A DNA stretch of 64,000 nucleotides, from contig NZ_LATZ01000128.1 of assembly GCF_000981385.1 (NCBI RefSeq), positions 310,001 to 374,000 of the forward strand, given 5' to 3'. The DNA is from Bacillus sp. SA1-12. GTDB lineage: Bacteria > Bacillota > Bacilli > Bacillales > Bacillaceae. Positions 55,411 to 64,000 of this stretch are shown here, one piece after another (within the stretch, counting starts at the first letter, position 1; every line of letters starts with the position of its first letter). The notes below the pieces were generated by a model. That model worked only from the letters and a program-made list of their open reading frames with translations, did not search any database and had not been told where the DNA came from. A program made the position numbers and the translations under genes.

Positions 55411-56424
55411 ATGATGCTCTATTTCCGACATATTCTATATATCATTACACTTCTCGTATTCTTACTAACTGGTTCTCTAACATTATATTACGGTAACGAA
55501 GCATTTCATTTTACTGAGGAGACTGTCCCATCTTCAAACAAATCAACTACATACAGCTACCACTTCGTGCTCATCCCAGAGGAGCTCGATAATGATTATT
55601 GGCGTTTGGTTGAACAGGGTGCCCGCGATGCGGCAAAGCTTCATAATGTGTATCTGGAGTATCTCGGCCCAATGCAGGCCAATGATGATGAACACTTAGA
55701 AACGATCGATATAGCGATCGCTGGTCTAGTCGATGGGATTATTACACAGGGGGTGGGGGAAGAGGAGTTTGAGAAGCTTGTAACAAAAGCGAAGGAAAAA
55801 CTCATTCCAGTTGTAACAATTGACACAGATGCCCCTAATAGCGACCGGCAAGTATATGTGGGAACGGATAATTATTACGCAGGATTTCTCGCGGGCAAAG
55901 CCATGATCAGTGACACATCGGGCCCTCAGCAAGTTGGAATCATAACCGGCCGTCACAATGCACCACATCAAAAGCTTCGCGTTCAAGGCTTTAAGGATGC
56001 CGTTGCAACGGAAAAGCGCATCAGGGTCATAGCAGTTGAGGAATCAACCATTACGAAAATAGGTGCAGTGGAAGCGGCATATAAAATTTTAAAAGAACAC
56101 CCATCAGTAACAGCATTCTATGGCACTAGTGCCCTGGATGGTATTGGCATTGCCCAGGTTGTTAAAGACATGATGGCAGTGGATGATCTATATATCATCG
56201 CCTTCGATATCTTGCCTAAAACACTCGCTTACATGGAAGAAGGCACCATTGAAGCAACAGTCGTTCAATTTCCTTATCAAATGGGCTACGAAGCAGTTGA
56301 GAGAATGATTCAGCTTAAAAAAGGAGAAGACCTTAACCCGCTTCAGCATACAGATACAAAGGTGATTTATAAAGAGGATCTTCCGATTTCACCTGAAGCA
56401 ATGGGCGGAGGGGTTGAGCCATGA
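55411..56424 (+). CDS. Sugar-binding sensor protein (RbsB-like, membrane-anchored)
   Basis: This 337-residue protein has an N-terminal hydrophobic anchor (about 5-25, no lipobox) and a type 1 periplasmic-binding fold: VLIPEELDNDYW, GVDxxI-type loop as LVDGIITQG, VVTIDTDAP, VGTDNYYAG and YGTSALDGIGIA. Rather than feeding a transporter, such proteins bind a sugar outside the cell and signal through a partner histidine kinase. The gene overlaps that kinase gene by four bases. AAGGGTGGG precedes the start; an ATG one codon later is possible. Confidence 0.87.
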   Translation: MMLYFRHILYIITLLVFLLTGSLTLYYGNEAFHFTEETVPSSNKSTTYSYHFVLIPEELDNDYWRLVEQGARDAAKLHNVYLEYLGPMQANDDEHLETIDIAIAGLVDGIITQGVGEEEFEKLVTKAKEKLIPVVTIDTDAPNSDRQVYVGTDNYYAGFLAGKAMISDTSGPQQVGIITGRHNAPHQKLRVQGFKDAVATEKRIRVIAVEESTITKIGAVEAAYKILKEHPSVTAFYGTSALDGIGIAQVVKDMMAVDDLYIIAFDILPKTLAYMEEGTIEATVVQFPYQMGYEAVERMIQLKKGEDLNPLQHTDTKVIYKEDLPISPEAMGGGVEP

Positions 56425-57860
56425 CCAAAATTCGTAACAAACTATTACTCTATTTTTTAGCTTTTGTCGTTTTATTTAATATCGTTTCTTATTCGGTATA
56501 CTTTAGCAGCTCAAAAATGGTATCTGAATACCACTCAAGCTTTGAGCGCTTCTTACTCTTTAATGAAATCACTCAGCAATCAACGCAAATTTATGAAAAA
56601 ATCAATGCCTATGTTGTCGAAAAAAACCCTGCATTTATCGAGGAATATCAGGATATAAAAAAACAACTCCTTAAAAACAACAAGAGACTGACACAGGAAG
56701 AGATAACAGGGATTAATAAACAAGAACTGGCCAAATATCAAAGAATGGTCGGAAACCTTATCTTTGAAAGTGATGTGACCATTGCAGCTGTTCGTTTTGG
56801 TAATGTCGATCAGTACTCCGCACATGCAAGAGAAGTGCGCAGCATTTCATCGTATATTCTTGAATCGACACAACAGCTCTTAAACCTTGAGCTCGCGGAT
56901 TATCAAGCGTTTTATCAGGAAATGGAGGAGCGCAGACATGCATTCAAATGGTTCATCATCAACCTGTTCAGTTCAACACTGCTTTTTGCGCTGTTAGCAG
57001 CGGTCTGGTTTTCACGCGGACTAACAAAGCCGCTCCGCAGTCTTTCAAAAGCCGCTAAAGAAATGTCAGCGGGCAACTTTGAAGGCCCCCAGGTTCAGGT
57101 CAAAACAAAGGATGAAGTAAAGGTCTTAAGCGATTCCTTCCAGCATATGCGCGAAAATATTAAGCAGCTTATTGAGGAAATAAAAGAAAAATCAGAGCTG
57201 GACCAGCTGTTGAAGGAACTTGAGCTTAAGCACCTGCAAAACCAAATCAACCCGCATTTCTTATTTAATACATTAAACACCATCTCTAAAATGGCGTACC
57301 TCGAGGATGCGGCCGTCACATCGCGCCTCATCCAATCTGTTTCAACCCTGTTGCGCTCAAGCTTGGGCGACATCAGTAAAACCGTTACATTAAGAGAAGA
57401 AACAAGGGTAGTAGAGGAATACTTCTACATTCAAAAGACAAGGTTTGGAGAACGAATTACATTTGAAACAAGCATTGATGAAAGCTGTCTAAACGTAAAA
57501 ATCCCTTCCCTGACCCTTCAGCCGCTGGTAGAAAATTCCTTCATTCACGGAGTGGAGGCTCTTGAAGATGGTGGTATCATCAGTCTCGCAATCTATCATG
57601 ACAACAAAGATGTCATCATCGAGGTATCGGACAATGGAATTGGGATGGACGAGGATAGGAAAAACCAAATTCTTTCAAAAATAGAGGATGACCTCCACGA
57701 GGCGCATAGCGGACATTCAACAGGCATCGGCCTGCGCAATGTCATCAAACGGCTTAATCTAGTATACAAAAGGACGGATGTCTTAACGATTCATTCAGAA
57801 AAAAATAAGGGCACAACCATTCGTATTAAACTTCCGTATCAAGAGGGGGAAGCGGAATGA
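56421..57860 (+). CDS. YesM-type sensor histidine kinase
   Basis: This 479-residue membrane kinase has TM1 (about 8-28), an extracytoplasmic sensor loop (29-175), TM2 (176-200), a HAMP domain (about 200-252), a coiled linker and a His_kinase domain with phospho-acceptor H279 (NPHFLFNTLN). The ATPase domain has N-box LVENSFIHG and G-boxes DNGIGMD and GIGLRN. It belongs to the LytS/YesM class that pairs with AraC-type response regulators. It overlaps both neighbours by four bases. Its input is probably the binding protein encoded just upstream. Confidence 0.93.
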   Translation: MTKIRNKLLLYFLAFVVLFNIVSYSVYFSSSKMVSEYHSSFERFLLFNEITQQSTQIYEKINAYVVEKNPAFIEEYQDIKKQLLKNNKRLTQEEITGINKQELAKYQRMVGNLIFESDVTIAAVRFGNVDQYSAHAREVRSISSYILESTQQLLNLELADYQAFYQEMEERRHAFKWFIINLFSSTLLFALLAAVWFSRGLTKPLRSLSKAAKEMSAGNFEGPQVQVKTKDEVKVLSDSFQHMRENIKQLIEEIKEKSELDQLLKELELKHLQNQINPHFLFNTLNTISKMAYLEDAAVTSRLIQSVSTLLRSSLGDISKTVTLREETRVVEEYFYIQKTRFGERITFETSIDESCLNVKIPSLTLQPLVENSFIHGVEALEDGGIISLAIYHDNKDVIIEVSDNGIGMDEDRKNQILSKIEDDLHEAHSGHSTGIGLRNVIKRLNLVYKRTDVLTIHSEKNKGTTIRIKLPYQEGEAE

Positions 57861-59314
57861 AAATCATGATCGTTGACGATGAAATCATTGAACGGAAAGC
57901 AATGAAGAAATTTATCGAAGAAAGCTTCACGCACATCAAAGTAGTAGGAGAGGCAGCAAATGGCAGAGTCGCGATTGAACAAGCAAAGGTGAATAAGCCC
58001 GATGTCATGATTATGGATATTCACATGCCTGGCATCGACGGCCTTGAAGCGATCAGGCAAATCCTTCAGGAGCTTCCCAGAACAAAATTCATCATGGTAT
58101 CAGCTTATAACTCATTTGAATATGCGAAAGAAGCAATGAAGCAAGGAGTTAAGGAATACATCCTGAAGCCGAGCAATAAGCAAGAAACCTTTGAAGCAAT
58201 CGTAAGGGTCGAAAAAGAAATCAATGAAGAAAAGCGCGAGATGTTTGAAACGCAAAAAATCGCAAAGCAGCATATCATTACCGCGATTATGCAAAACGAA
58301 CAAACAGGTGACATCGAGACAATGTATAAAATGCATTATCCCAATGCAAAAATGGCATTTTTTCAGGTGATCACCACGTCCCAGCCAGAAATGGTTTCCA
58401 GGCTCTTAACGGAAAAAGCGCCATGTCTCTTTATAAAAAAGGAGCTTAGGGACAAGAGCGCCGTGCTTTTCATAACCGAAAAAAAATCAACCAATCAAGT
58501 AAAAGCAGATGCGCTCACACTCGCACGCGCCATATGCCAGGCCTTGCCGGCATCCACCACAATTGGGATCGGCAGCCCTTTTGCCCAGGTAGAAAAACTG
58601 CCGATTTCCTATCAGCAGGCCTTGCTGGCGTCCGCCCAGCTAAAAAAAGATTCCCACGTATCTTATGGATATCCAGTAATTGAGGAAAACGCAGGGGATG
58701 GGACATTAATCAAGCTTGAGAAATTTCTTATCAGTGAAATCCAAGCGGGGCAGCTTGAGCAAGCAAACGACTATTTCCTTCTATATTACGATTACTTGTG
58801 CAAAGAAACAGATGAGAAAAACATCATTCCTCTTCTCGGAGAATGGGGCATTCGCTTAAAGCATTCATTAGAGCGGCAAGGCGTTCCTATCCGCGACCTT
58901 CCTGTGCTTGAAGCTAAAACAAAGGAGGACTTTTTAGAGCTGATTCGCCAATTTTGTGAAAAAATCATTCTGCAAAAAGTAGAAAACCACTCGGTCATGA
59001 TGGCGAAAACCTATATTCATTCTCATTACAAAGACTCTTTTAGCCTAGAGGATGTTGCTGAATATGTAAAACTAACACCAACATATTTTACAAAAGTGTT
59101 TAAGGAGCAAACGAAATTAACCTTTATTGACTACGTAACAGACTATCGAATTGAAAAAGCAAAGGAGCTGCTCCTTCATACAAAGCTCAGCCTCAAGGAA
59201 ATTGCTTATGAAGTGGGTTATAAAGACCCAAATTACTTCAGCCGGGTTTTTAAAAAATGGACGGGCTGCACACCGAAACAATATCGCAGCACCGAGAGTA
59301 CAATCACAAAATAA
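57857..59314 (+). CDS. YesN-type response regulator with AraC DNA-binding domain
   Basis: This 485-residue protein has a CheY-like receiver (1-120) with phospho-acceptor D54 (IMDIHMPG) and the conserved Lys in YILKPS. A middle linker region (about 130-370) follows, then an AraC-type double helix-turn-helix (385-485; SLEDVAEYVKLTPTYFTKVF and EIAYEVGYKDPNYFSRVFKK). It is phosphorylated by the preceding kinase and should activate the ABC transporter operon that begins 100 bases downstream. Confidence 0.94.
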   Translation: MKIMIVDDEIIERKAMKKFIEESFTHIKVVGEAANGRVAIEQAKVNKPDVMIMDIHMPGIDGLEAIRQILQELPRTKFIMVSAYNSFEYAKEAMKQGVKEYILKPSNKQETFEAIVRVEKEINEEKREMFETQKIAKQHIITAIMQNEQTGDIETMYKMHYPNAKMAFFQVITTSQPEMVSRLLTEKAPCLFIKKELRDKSAVLFITEKKSTNQVKADALTLARAICQALPASTTIGIGSPFAQVEKLPISYQQALLASAQLKKDSHVSYGYPVIEENAGDGTLIKLEKFLISEIQAGQLEQANDYFLLYYDYLCKETDEKNIIPLLGEWGIRLKHSLERQGVPIRDLPVLEAKTKEDFLELIRQFCEKIILQKVENHSVMMAKTYIHSHYKDSFSLEDVAEYVKLTPTYFTKVFKEQTKLTFIDYVTDYRIEKAKELLLHTKLSLKEIAYEVGYKDPNYFSRVFKKWTGCTPKQYRSTESTITK

Positions 59315-59372
59315 TGCAGAAATAAATAAAATAGTGAAGAAGATAGGCGCGAATAAAGCAGATATCCCCCTC

Positions 59373-59398
59373 TATAATAGGAATCGTAAGCGATTTCA
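59373..59398 (+). promoter_or_regulatory. Transporter promoter -10 with overlapping cre-like site
   Basis: TATAAT at 59373-59378 has no convincing -35 box 17 bases upstream, as expected for a promoter that needs an activator such as the AraC-type regulator next door. CGTAAGCGATTTCA (59385-59398) matches the cre consensus at 13 of 14 positions and covers the transcription start, so CcpA would block it. Confidence 0.55.
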
Positions 59399-59415
59399 AC
59401 AGAGGGGGTTTTTTC

Positions 59416-60714
59416 ATGAAAAAGAGTGTTCTCTTATCTTTGTTTTTAGTTTTCTCATTAATAGTTTCAGCTTGCAGCTCAAATTCGAGCATGGAAGAAA
59501 AAACAGAGGGAAATAGTGAAGGCGGCAGTGGAGATGCTGGGGCCCCATTAGATATATTTAGTTGGTGGACAGGTGCGGGCGAAGAGGATGGCTTAAAAGC
59601 ATTATTAGCATTATTTGAAGAAAAATATCCAGATATTCCGGTTGAAAATGCGGCAGTAGCTGGCGGAGCCGGTACGAATGCAAAGGCCGTTTTAGCAAGC
59701 CGCATGCAAGGTGACGATCCTCCTGCAACCTTCCAAGTACATGGCGGTGCAGAATTAAATGAAGGCTGGGTAGCAGCCGAAAAGATGGAAAAGCTTAACG
59801 ATTTTTACGAGGCAGAAGGCTTAAACGATAAATTCCCGCAAGACTTAATTGACATGGTAAGCAAGGATGGCAATATCTACTCCGTTCCAGTCAATATTCA
59901 CCGCGGAAATGTTCTTTGGTACAACAAAAAAGTATTTGAAGAAAACGGCTTACAAGCACCAGCAACATTTGATGAGTTTTTTGAAGCAGCAGATGCATTA
60001 AAAGAAAAAGGCATCACTCCGCTAGCACTTGGCGACAAGGAACCATGGACGGCAACACATTTATATGAAACCGTTTTGCTTGGCGTATTAGGAAATGAAG
60101 ACTATGGCAAGCTTTGGACAGGCGAACTTTCATTTGATGATCCAAAGGTAGTAGAAGCAGCAGACATTTTCAAGAAAATGCTGACTTATATTAATGACGA
60201 CCACAGCTCCCGCAACTGGCAGGATGCTTCCCAGCTAGTCGCAAACGGTGAAGCTGCTATGAACGTAATGGGCGACTGGGCAAAGGGCTACTTTGTAAAC
60301 GACTTAAAACTTGCAGTTAACGAGGACTTCGGCTATATCCCAACACCAGGAACAGAAGGCCAATTTATGGTCATCACTGACACATTCGGCTTGCCAAAAG
60401 GTGTTGAGAACCCTGAAGGTGTTAAAAAATTCTTAAGTGTTCTTGCATCAGTTGAAGGCCAAGACGCATTCAACCCATTAAAAGGCTCCATTCCTGCACG
60501 TGTCGACGCAGACATTGAAAAATATGACCAATACGGAAAAGACACTATGGAAGACTTCAAAACAGGAAAACTCGCACCAAGCCTTGCACACGGCTCAGCA
60601 GCATCCGAAGGCTTCTTAACAAAAGTTAACCAAAGCATCAACATCTTCGTTACTCAACAAAACACAGATCAATTCACGAAAGACATGAATTCTGCTGCAG
60701 CAGAATTAAAGTAA
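59416..60714 (+). CDS. Sugar ABC transporter substrate-binding lipoprotein (CUT1)
   Basis: This 432-residue lipoprotein has a lipobox LIVSAC with C20, a Ser/Gly-rich linker, then a family 1 solute-binding fold beginning DIFSWWTGAGEEDG. The segments GGAGTNAKAVLASRMQGDDP and SVPVNIHRGNVLWYNKK resemble GtsA-type glucose/mannose binding proteins, so a monosaccharide is a reasonable guess. AGAGGGGG is the RBS. The gene is followed by a stable hairpin and then two permease genes. No ATPase gene is present; such systems often use the shared MsmX ATPase. Confidence 0.9.
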   Translation: MKKSVLLSLFLVFSLIVSACSSNSSMEEKTEGNSEGGSGDAGAPLDIFSWWTGAGEEDGLKALLALFEEKYPDIPVENAAVAGGAGTNAKAVLASRMQGDDPPATFQVHGGAELNEGWVAAEKMEKLNDFYEAEGLNDKFPQDLIDMVSKDGNIYSVPVNIHRGNVLWYNKKVFEENGLQAPATFDEFFEAADALKEKGITPLALGDKEPWTATHLYETVLLGVLGNEDYGKLWTGELSFDDPKVVEAADIFKKMLTYINDDHSSRNWQDASQLVANGEAAMNVMGDWAKGYFVNDLKLAVNEDFGYIPTPGTEGQFMVITDTFGLPKGVENPEGVKKFLSVLASVEGQDAFNPLKGSIPARVDADIEKYDQYGKDTMEDFKTGKLAPSLAHGSAASEGFLTKVNQSINIFVTQQNTDQFTKDMNSAAAELK

Positions 60715-60727
60715 AAGCTTGGAATAC

Positions 60728-60768
60728 AGGGGACAGTGGCTAAATACAAAAAAGAGGGACTGTCCCCT
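60728..60768 (+). other. Intercistronic stem-loop after the binding-protein gene
   Basis: AGGGGACAGT pairs with ACTGTCCCCT. No T-run follows. A hairpin here commonly stabilises the upstream mRNA or lowers permease expression relative to the binding protein. Confidence 0.6.
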
Positions 60769-60785
60769 AACAAGGAGGGAAAACC

Positions 60786-61751
60786 ATGCCATCAGTCAAA
60801 CCTTATCCGCAACAGAATATGGTTTCAGTCCTGACTAAAAAGAAAAAGCCATCAAGTGATCATCTTATGGCCATTGCTTTTATCCTGCCATCATTTTTAC
60901 TTATCCTGATCTTTGTATACGGCTTTATTGGATGGACCGGTTATGTGTCATTCAGTCATTGGAACTCACTCGTACCAGACTTTTCTTTTGCAGGTTTAAA
61001 AAACTATCTGTATTTATTCCAAGATTTCCGATTCCAAGCGGACCTGCGAAATTCGCTCTTTTTCTCCGTGCTGTTTATCGGCTTCGTTATATTAAGCGGT
61101 ATGTGTCTGGCGATCCTGCTTGACCAAAAAATCAAAGCTGAACCGGTTTTTCGTAACCTATTCTTCTTCCCGATGGCCTTATCATTCGTTGTTACAGGTG
61201 TTGTTTGGCAATGGCTTCTTAACCCTTCAACAGGTGTAAACTTATTTCTAACCAAATTAGGCTTAAGCCCAAAATGGTATACCGATACATCGATTCTCGC
61301 GGGCTTCGAGTGGGGGAGAATTGAATTTGGAATTCCGGTGGCTCTTATCGCAGTCGTCATCGCAGCGGTTTGGCAAATGACCGGTTTCTCGCTAGCGATG
61401 TATTTAGCAGGCTTACGCGGCATTCCCGATGAAGTGAGAGAAGCGGCGCGGATGGACGGGGCAACGGAAATTCAGCTTTATCGAAAAATTATCCTGCCCT
61501 TATTGCAGCCGATTACTGTCAGTGTCATCATCATCATGGCGCATATTTCCCTGAAAATATTTGACCTTATTTATGCTATGACAGGACCAGGGGCCAATTT
61601 TGTCACAGATGTTCCAGGTGTTTACATGTTTGAAACGACCTTCCGCGGCAACTACTACGCAAATGGGGCAGCGATTGCGATAATCATGCTTGTATCAGTG
61701 GCCATTTTCATTGTGCCTTATTTGATCCACAGCAGAAAGGCGGAGAAATAA
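60786..61751 (+). CDS. Sugar ABC transporter permease (MalF-like)
   Basis: This 321-residue permease has six membrane segments and the EAA loop EVREAARMDGATEIQLYRKI (about 217-236), through which it contacts the ATPase. AAGGAGGG precedes the ATG. It ends directly at the start of the MalG-like gene and forms the channel with it. Confidence 0.93.
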   Translation: MPSVKPYPQQNMVSVLTKKKKPSSDHLMAIAFILPSFLLILIFVYGFIGWTGYVSFSHWNSLVPDFSFAGLKNYLYLFQDFRFQADLRNSLFFSVLFIGFVILSGMCLAILLDQKIKAEPVFRNLFFFPMALSFVVTGVVWQWLLNPSTGVNLFLTKLGLSPKWYTDTSILAGFEWGRIEFGIPVALIAVVIAAVWQMTGFSLAMYLAGLRGIPDEVREAARMDGATEIQLYRKIILPLLQPITVSVIIIMAHISLKIFDLIYAMTGPGANFVTDVPGVYMFETTFRGNYYANGAAIAIIMLVSVAIFIVPYLIHSRKAEK

Positions 61752-62573
61752 ATGGTCCTGCAACGTTTTAGTAAACCAATGATCTATCTCATTTTAATCG
61801 CCATGAGCCTTTTCTTTCTTATGCCTGTGTATGTCATGGTGATCACAAGCCTAAAACCTTTTGATGAAGTCACGCTAGCAACAATGTGGAAGCTGCCGTC
61901 ATCACTCGACTTTAGCGGTTATGCAGAAGCTTTCACAAAACTATCGCCAAATTTAATCAACTCGTTTTATCTCGTTATCCCGGCAACATTACTGTCAGCC
62001 TTGCTAGGGGCGATGAACGGCTATGTTTTGTCAAAGTGGAAATTTAAAGGAGCGGATACTCTTTTCACGATCATCCTATTCGGTATGTTCATCCCATACC
62101 AAAGCATTCTGATTCCATTAATCCAATTCTTGCGTGAAATTGGTCTTTATAACTCAATCCCGGGTCTTATATTTGTTCACGTTGTGTACGGCCTGCCAAT
62201 CACAACGTTAATGTTTAGAAACTTTTACGCAAATATCCCTGATGAAATGATTGAATCGGCACAAATTGACGGCGCCGGCTTTCTGGGCATTTTTCGCCAT
62301 ATTATGATACCGCTGTCGATTACAAGCTTTGTTGTCGTAGCGATCTGGCAATTTACGAATATATGGAATGAATTTCTCTTCGCCGTGACCATCACAACTT
62401 CAGACCAGCAGCCAATCATGGTTGCCCTGCAAAACCTGTCCGGCTCGCAAATCGTTCAATGGAATGTGCAAATGGCCGGTGCACTGCTGGCCGCATTGCC
62501 GACATTGCTCGTTTATATTTTACTAGGCAAATATTTTGTAAAAGGACTGCTGGCAGGATCGGTGAAAGGGTAG
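61752..62573 (+). CDS. Sugar ABC transporter permease (MalG-like)
   Basis: This 273-residue permease has six membrane segments and the EAA loop EMIESAQIDGAGFLGIFRHI (about 167-186). Its ATG follows the previous stop codon without a gap. It is the second channel subunit of the CUT1 transporter. A terminator follows. Confidence 0.93.
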   Translation: MVLQRFSKPMIYLILIAMSLFFLMPVYVMVITSLKPFDEVTLATMWKLPSSLDFSGYAEAFTKLSPNLINSFYLVIPATLLSALLGAMNGYVLSKWKFKGADTLFTIILFGMFIPYQSILIPLIQFLREIGLYNSIPGLIFVHVVYGLPITTLMFRNFYANIPDEMIESAQIDGAGFLGIFRHIMIPLSITSFVVVAIWQFTNIWNEFLFAVTITTSDQQPIMVALQNLSGSQIVQWNVQMAGALLAALPTLLVYILLGKYFVKGLLAGSVKG

Positions 62574-62584
62574 TCCGCTCACAT

Positions 62585-62615
62585 GAGGCTCTTGCAGCAT
62601 GTAAGAGTCTCTTTT
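62585..62615 (+). terminator. Terminator of the sugar ABC operon
   Basis: GAGGCTCTT pairs with AAGAGTCTC (one G-T pair) and TTTT follows, 11 bases past the stop. Confidence 0.75.
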
Positions 62616-62673
62616 CTGCAAAGAAGTTTAATAGAAATCGCTAAGCAGGAATGTTAAAGTTCTAGGGAGAATC

Positions 62674-62701
62674 TTGCAACTTTTGAGTAAATCCCAGTAA
62701 C
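62674..62701. repeat. Relic of the 21-bp TTGCAAC repeat
   Basis: GAGAATCTTGCAACTTTTG matches the first unit of the array at 53955. A decayed second core (CAGTAAC) lies exactly 21 bases later at 62695. Confidence 0.5.
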
Positions 62702-63254
62702 TTACTAGTATTCAATAATAGTCGGAAAACATTTGAACGGCCGTTTAGCTGAATCTGTTTATTAGTATCCTAAAAAGGAATAAATAGCATCATAAATAAG
62801 GGCAACTTTCATAAGCTGTTTTTATCATGTTGAACATTTTTTCCTTGCAAAGTATTTTCAATTCTATGAATATACTACATCCTTACTAGTAAAATAATAT
62901 TGACAAATTTCTAATAAAAGTGACAGAGCACCCTTCTTCAAGGGAATGAAGACCAAAATGAACAGTAGAGAAGGAAAAAGGTAAGGGTTTAAAAGATCGT
63001 GAAGCTGATGATGCAGAAATTATCCTATAAAAACAATTTTATCAACAAAATTCTACAAAATGTTGTCGATAAGTTATATGTTGACGACTAATAGTGTGTG
63101 TGTTATTTTTCGAATATAATTAACGTTGGAAAAATTCTGAATTAAAGGAAATGAAGAAACTTTTAGATTAAAAGGGGTTAAGGGAAAAGGTGGTGGTTCA
63201 TGCGAAGGATAGAAAGTTATTAAATATATAGCATCTTTTTTTAAAACGAATATT

Positions 63255-63268
63255 TGGAAGCGCTTACC
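63255..63268. promoter_or_regulatory. CcpA cre-like site before the last permease gene
   Basis: TGGAAGCGCTTACC matches the cre consensus except for the final base and is embedded in the longer palindrome TTTGGAAGCGCTTACCAAA. It suggests catabolite repression of the sugar permease operon that starts at 63369. Confidence 0.55.
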
Positions 63269-63368
63269 AAATATTTTGGAATTTTAATAAGATACTTAAC
63301 TCTACGGTGTTACAGGCATTTTAACGATTTTTTTCTTAGTATGCAGGGATTAAAAAAGGAGGAAGAAA

Positions 63369-64000
63369 ATGAAAGCGAAATCGCTCATTAAAGCGAGAGA
63401 AAACAAGTATTTCTACTTATTCATCTCACCATGGATTATTGGATTTCTTTTGTTTACAGGCGGTCCAATTTTAATGTCCATATTCTACAGCTTTACGCAA
63501 TACAATATTGCAGATCCGCCGGTCTTCGTAGGAGCTAAGAATTATTCACAGCTTTTTAACGATCCGCTATTTTGGAAATCAGCAAAAGTAACCTTGTATT
63601 ACACCTTGCTTGCGGTTCCTTTAGGACTAGTTCTTTCATTGCTGACTGCTATGCTTGTAAATGTTGAGATACCTGGTCAGCGTTTTTTTAGGACAATCAT
63701 TTATCTGCCATCGATTATTTCCGGTGTTGCCTTATCCCTCTTATGGCTTTGGATGTTAAATCCTCAGCTGGGTGTTTTGAACTTTTTAATTTATAAACTT
63801 ACTGGACAACAAGGCCCGCAGTGGCTGCTTAGTGAGGAATGGGTCATCCCCTCGCTGGTTATGATGTCGCTTTGGGGCATTGGACCAAATATGGTTATTT
63901 ATCTTGCAGGGTTAAAAGGTGTTCCGAGCAGTCTGTATGAAGCTGCGGATATTGATGGGGCATCTAAATTCAGTAAATTTATACATATTACGGTCCCGAT
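63369..64000 (+). CDS. Sugar ABC transporter permease (MalF-like), cut by the window end
   Basis: The frame starts MKAKSLIKARENKYFYLFIS and stays open to the window edge (about 210 codons). Several membrane segments (about 16-36, 75-98, 110-130, 160-180) and the start of the EAA loop (LYEAADIDGASKFSKF) identify it as an inner-membrane sugar permease. AAAGGAGGAAG is the RBS. It begins a separate transporter operon from the one ending at 62573. Confidence 0.9.
   Translation, partial: MKAKSLIKARENKYFYLFISPWIIGFLLFTGGPILMSIFYSFTQYNIADPPVFVGAKNYSQLFNDPLFWKSAKVTLYYTLLAVPLGLVLSLLTAMLVNVEIPGQRFFRTIIYLPSIISGVALSLLWLWMLNPQLGVLNFLIYKLTGQQGPQWLLSEEWVIPSLVMMSLWGIGPNMVIYLAGLKGVPSSLYEAADIDGASKFSKFIHITVP

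Larger units (their letters stand above)
62616..63368. other. Long AT-rich intergenic region
   Basis: These 750 bases hold no reading frame that I can support. They contain the TTGCAAC relic (62674), a cre-like site (63255-63268) and several TTGACA/TTGACG hexamers without matching -10 boxes. A long leader for the downstream permease operon is possible. Confidence 0.4.

Overview
The window is chromosomal DNA from a low-GC, endospore-forming member of the Bacillaceae. Evidence for this is a cotJABC spore-coat operon whose proteins read almost like those of Bacillus subtilis, a ywpF/ssbB neighbourhood, GntR/UTRA and YesM/YesN-type regulators, CcpA-like sites, strong AGGAGG ribosome binding sites and T-rich terminators. 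I could not run searches. All identifications come from reading motifs, domain order and context by eye.

Positions 1-34443 hold a large nonribosomal peptide/polyketide locus. An Sfp-type phosphopantetheinyl transferase (minus strand) faces a beta-lactamase-fold serine hydrolase, a membrane fatty-acid desaturase and then a long plus-strand operon. The operon encodes a type II thioesterase; an NRPS (partial C-A-T-C-A-T); a PKS module with a reductive release domain (KS-AT-ACP-TD); an NRPS (starter C-A-T-E); a secreted serine peptidase fused to an ABC exporter; and a 4079-residue NRPS (C-A-T-E-C-A-T-C-A-T-C). The C-A-T-E protein has a surfactin-like lipid-starter C domain and an adenylation code that reads as Asn. 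It should therefore build N-acyl-D-Asn, the leader of 'prodrug' peptides such as precolibactin, prexenocoumacin and prezwittermicin. The peptidase-ABC fusion has the ClbP-type Ser-x-x-Lys/Tyr catalytic set and is the expected activating and exporting enzyme. Domain logic gives the order C-A-T-E protein, 4079-residue protein, 1921-residue protein, PKS-TD, which does not follow gene order. The predicted product is an acyl-D-Asn-capped hexapeptide extended by one malonate and released as an aldehyde or alcohol.

Positions 34604-41400 are ordinary chromosome: cotJABC, two secreted metallo-hydrolases, a YwpF-like protein, and a deletion scar where an XRE-type regulator and ssbB lie head to head, both lacking their 5' ends and both carrying a nonsense codon. 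Positions 41832-48183 are a GntR-controlled amino-sugar-acid operon (amidohydrolase, DgaE-like lyase, DgaF-like aldolase, KDG-kinase-like protein, GntP-type permease). Next come a 52-bp tandem repeat array, an SNF2 helicase/SWIM-protein pair and several small genes. Positions 55411-62573 encode a sugar-sensing system (binding protein, YesM-type kinase, AraC-type response regulator) followed by a CUT1 sugar ABC transporter, and the window ends inside another sugar permease gene.

Several repeats are not explained by genes: two copies of an ~83-bp stem-loop element (18.8 and 39.9 kb), a 21-bp-period array (54.0 kb, with a relic at 62.7 kb) and the 52-bp minisatellite (48.3-48.8 kb).
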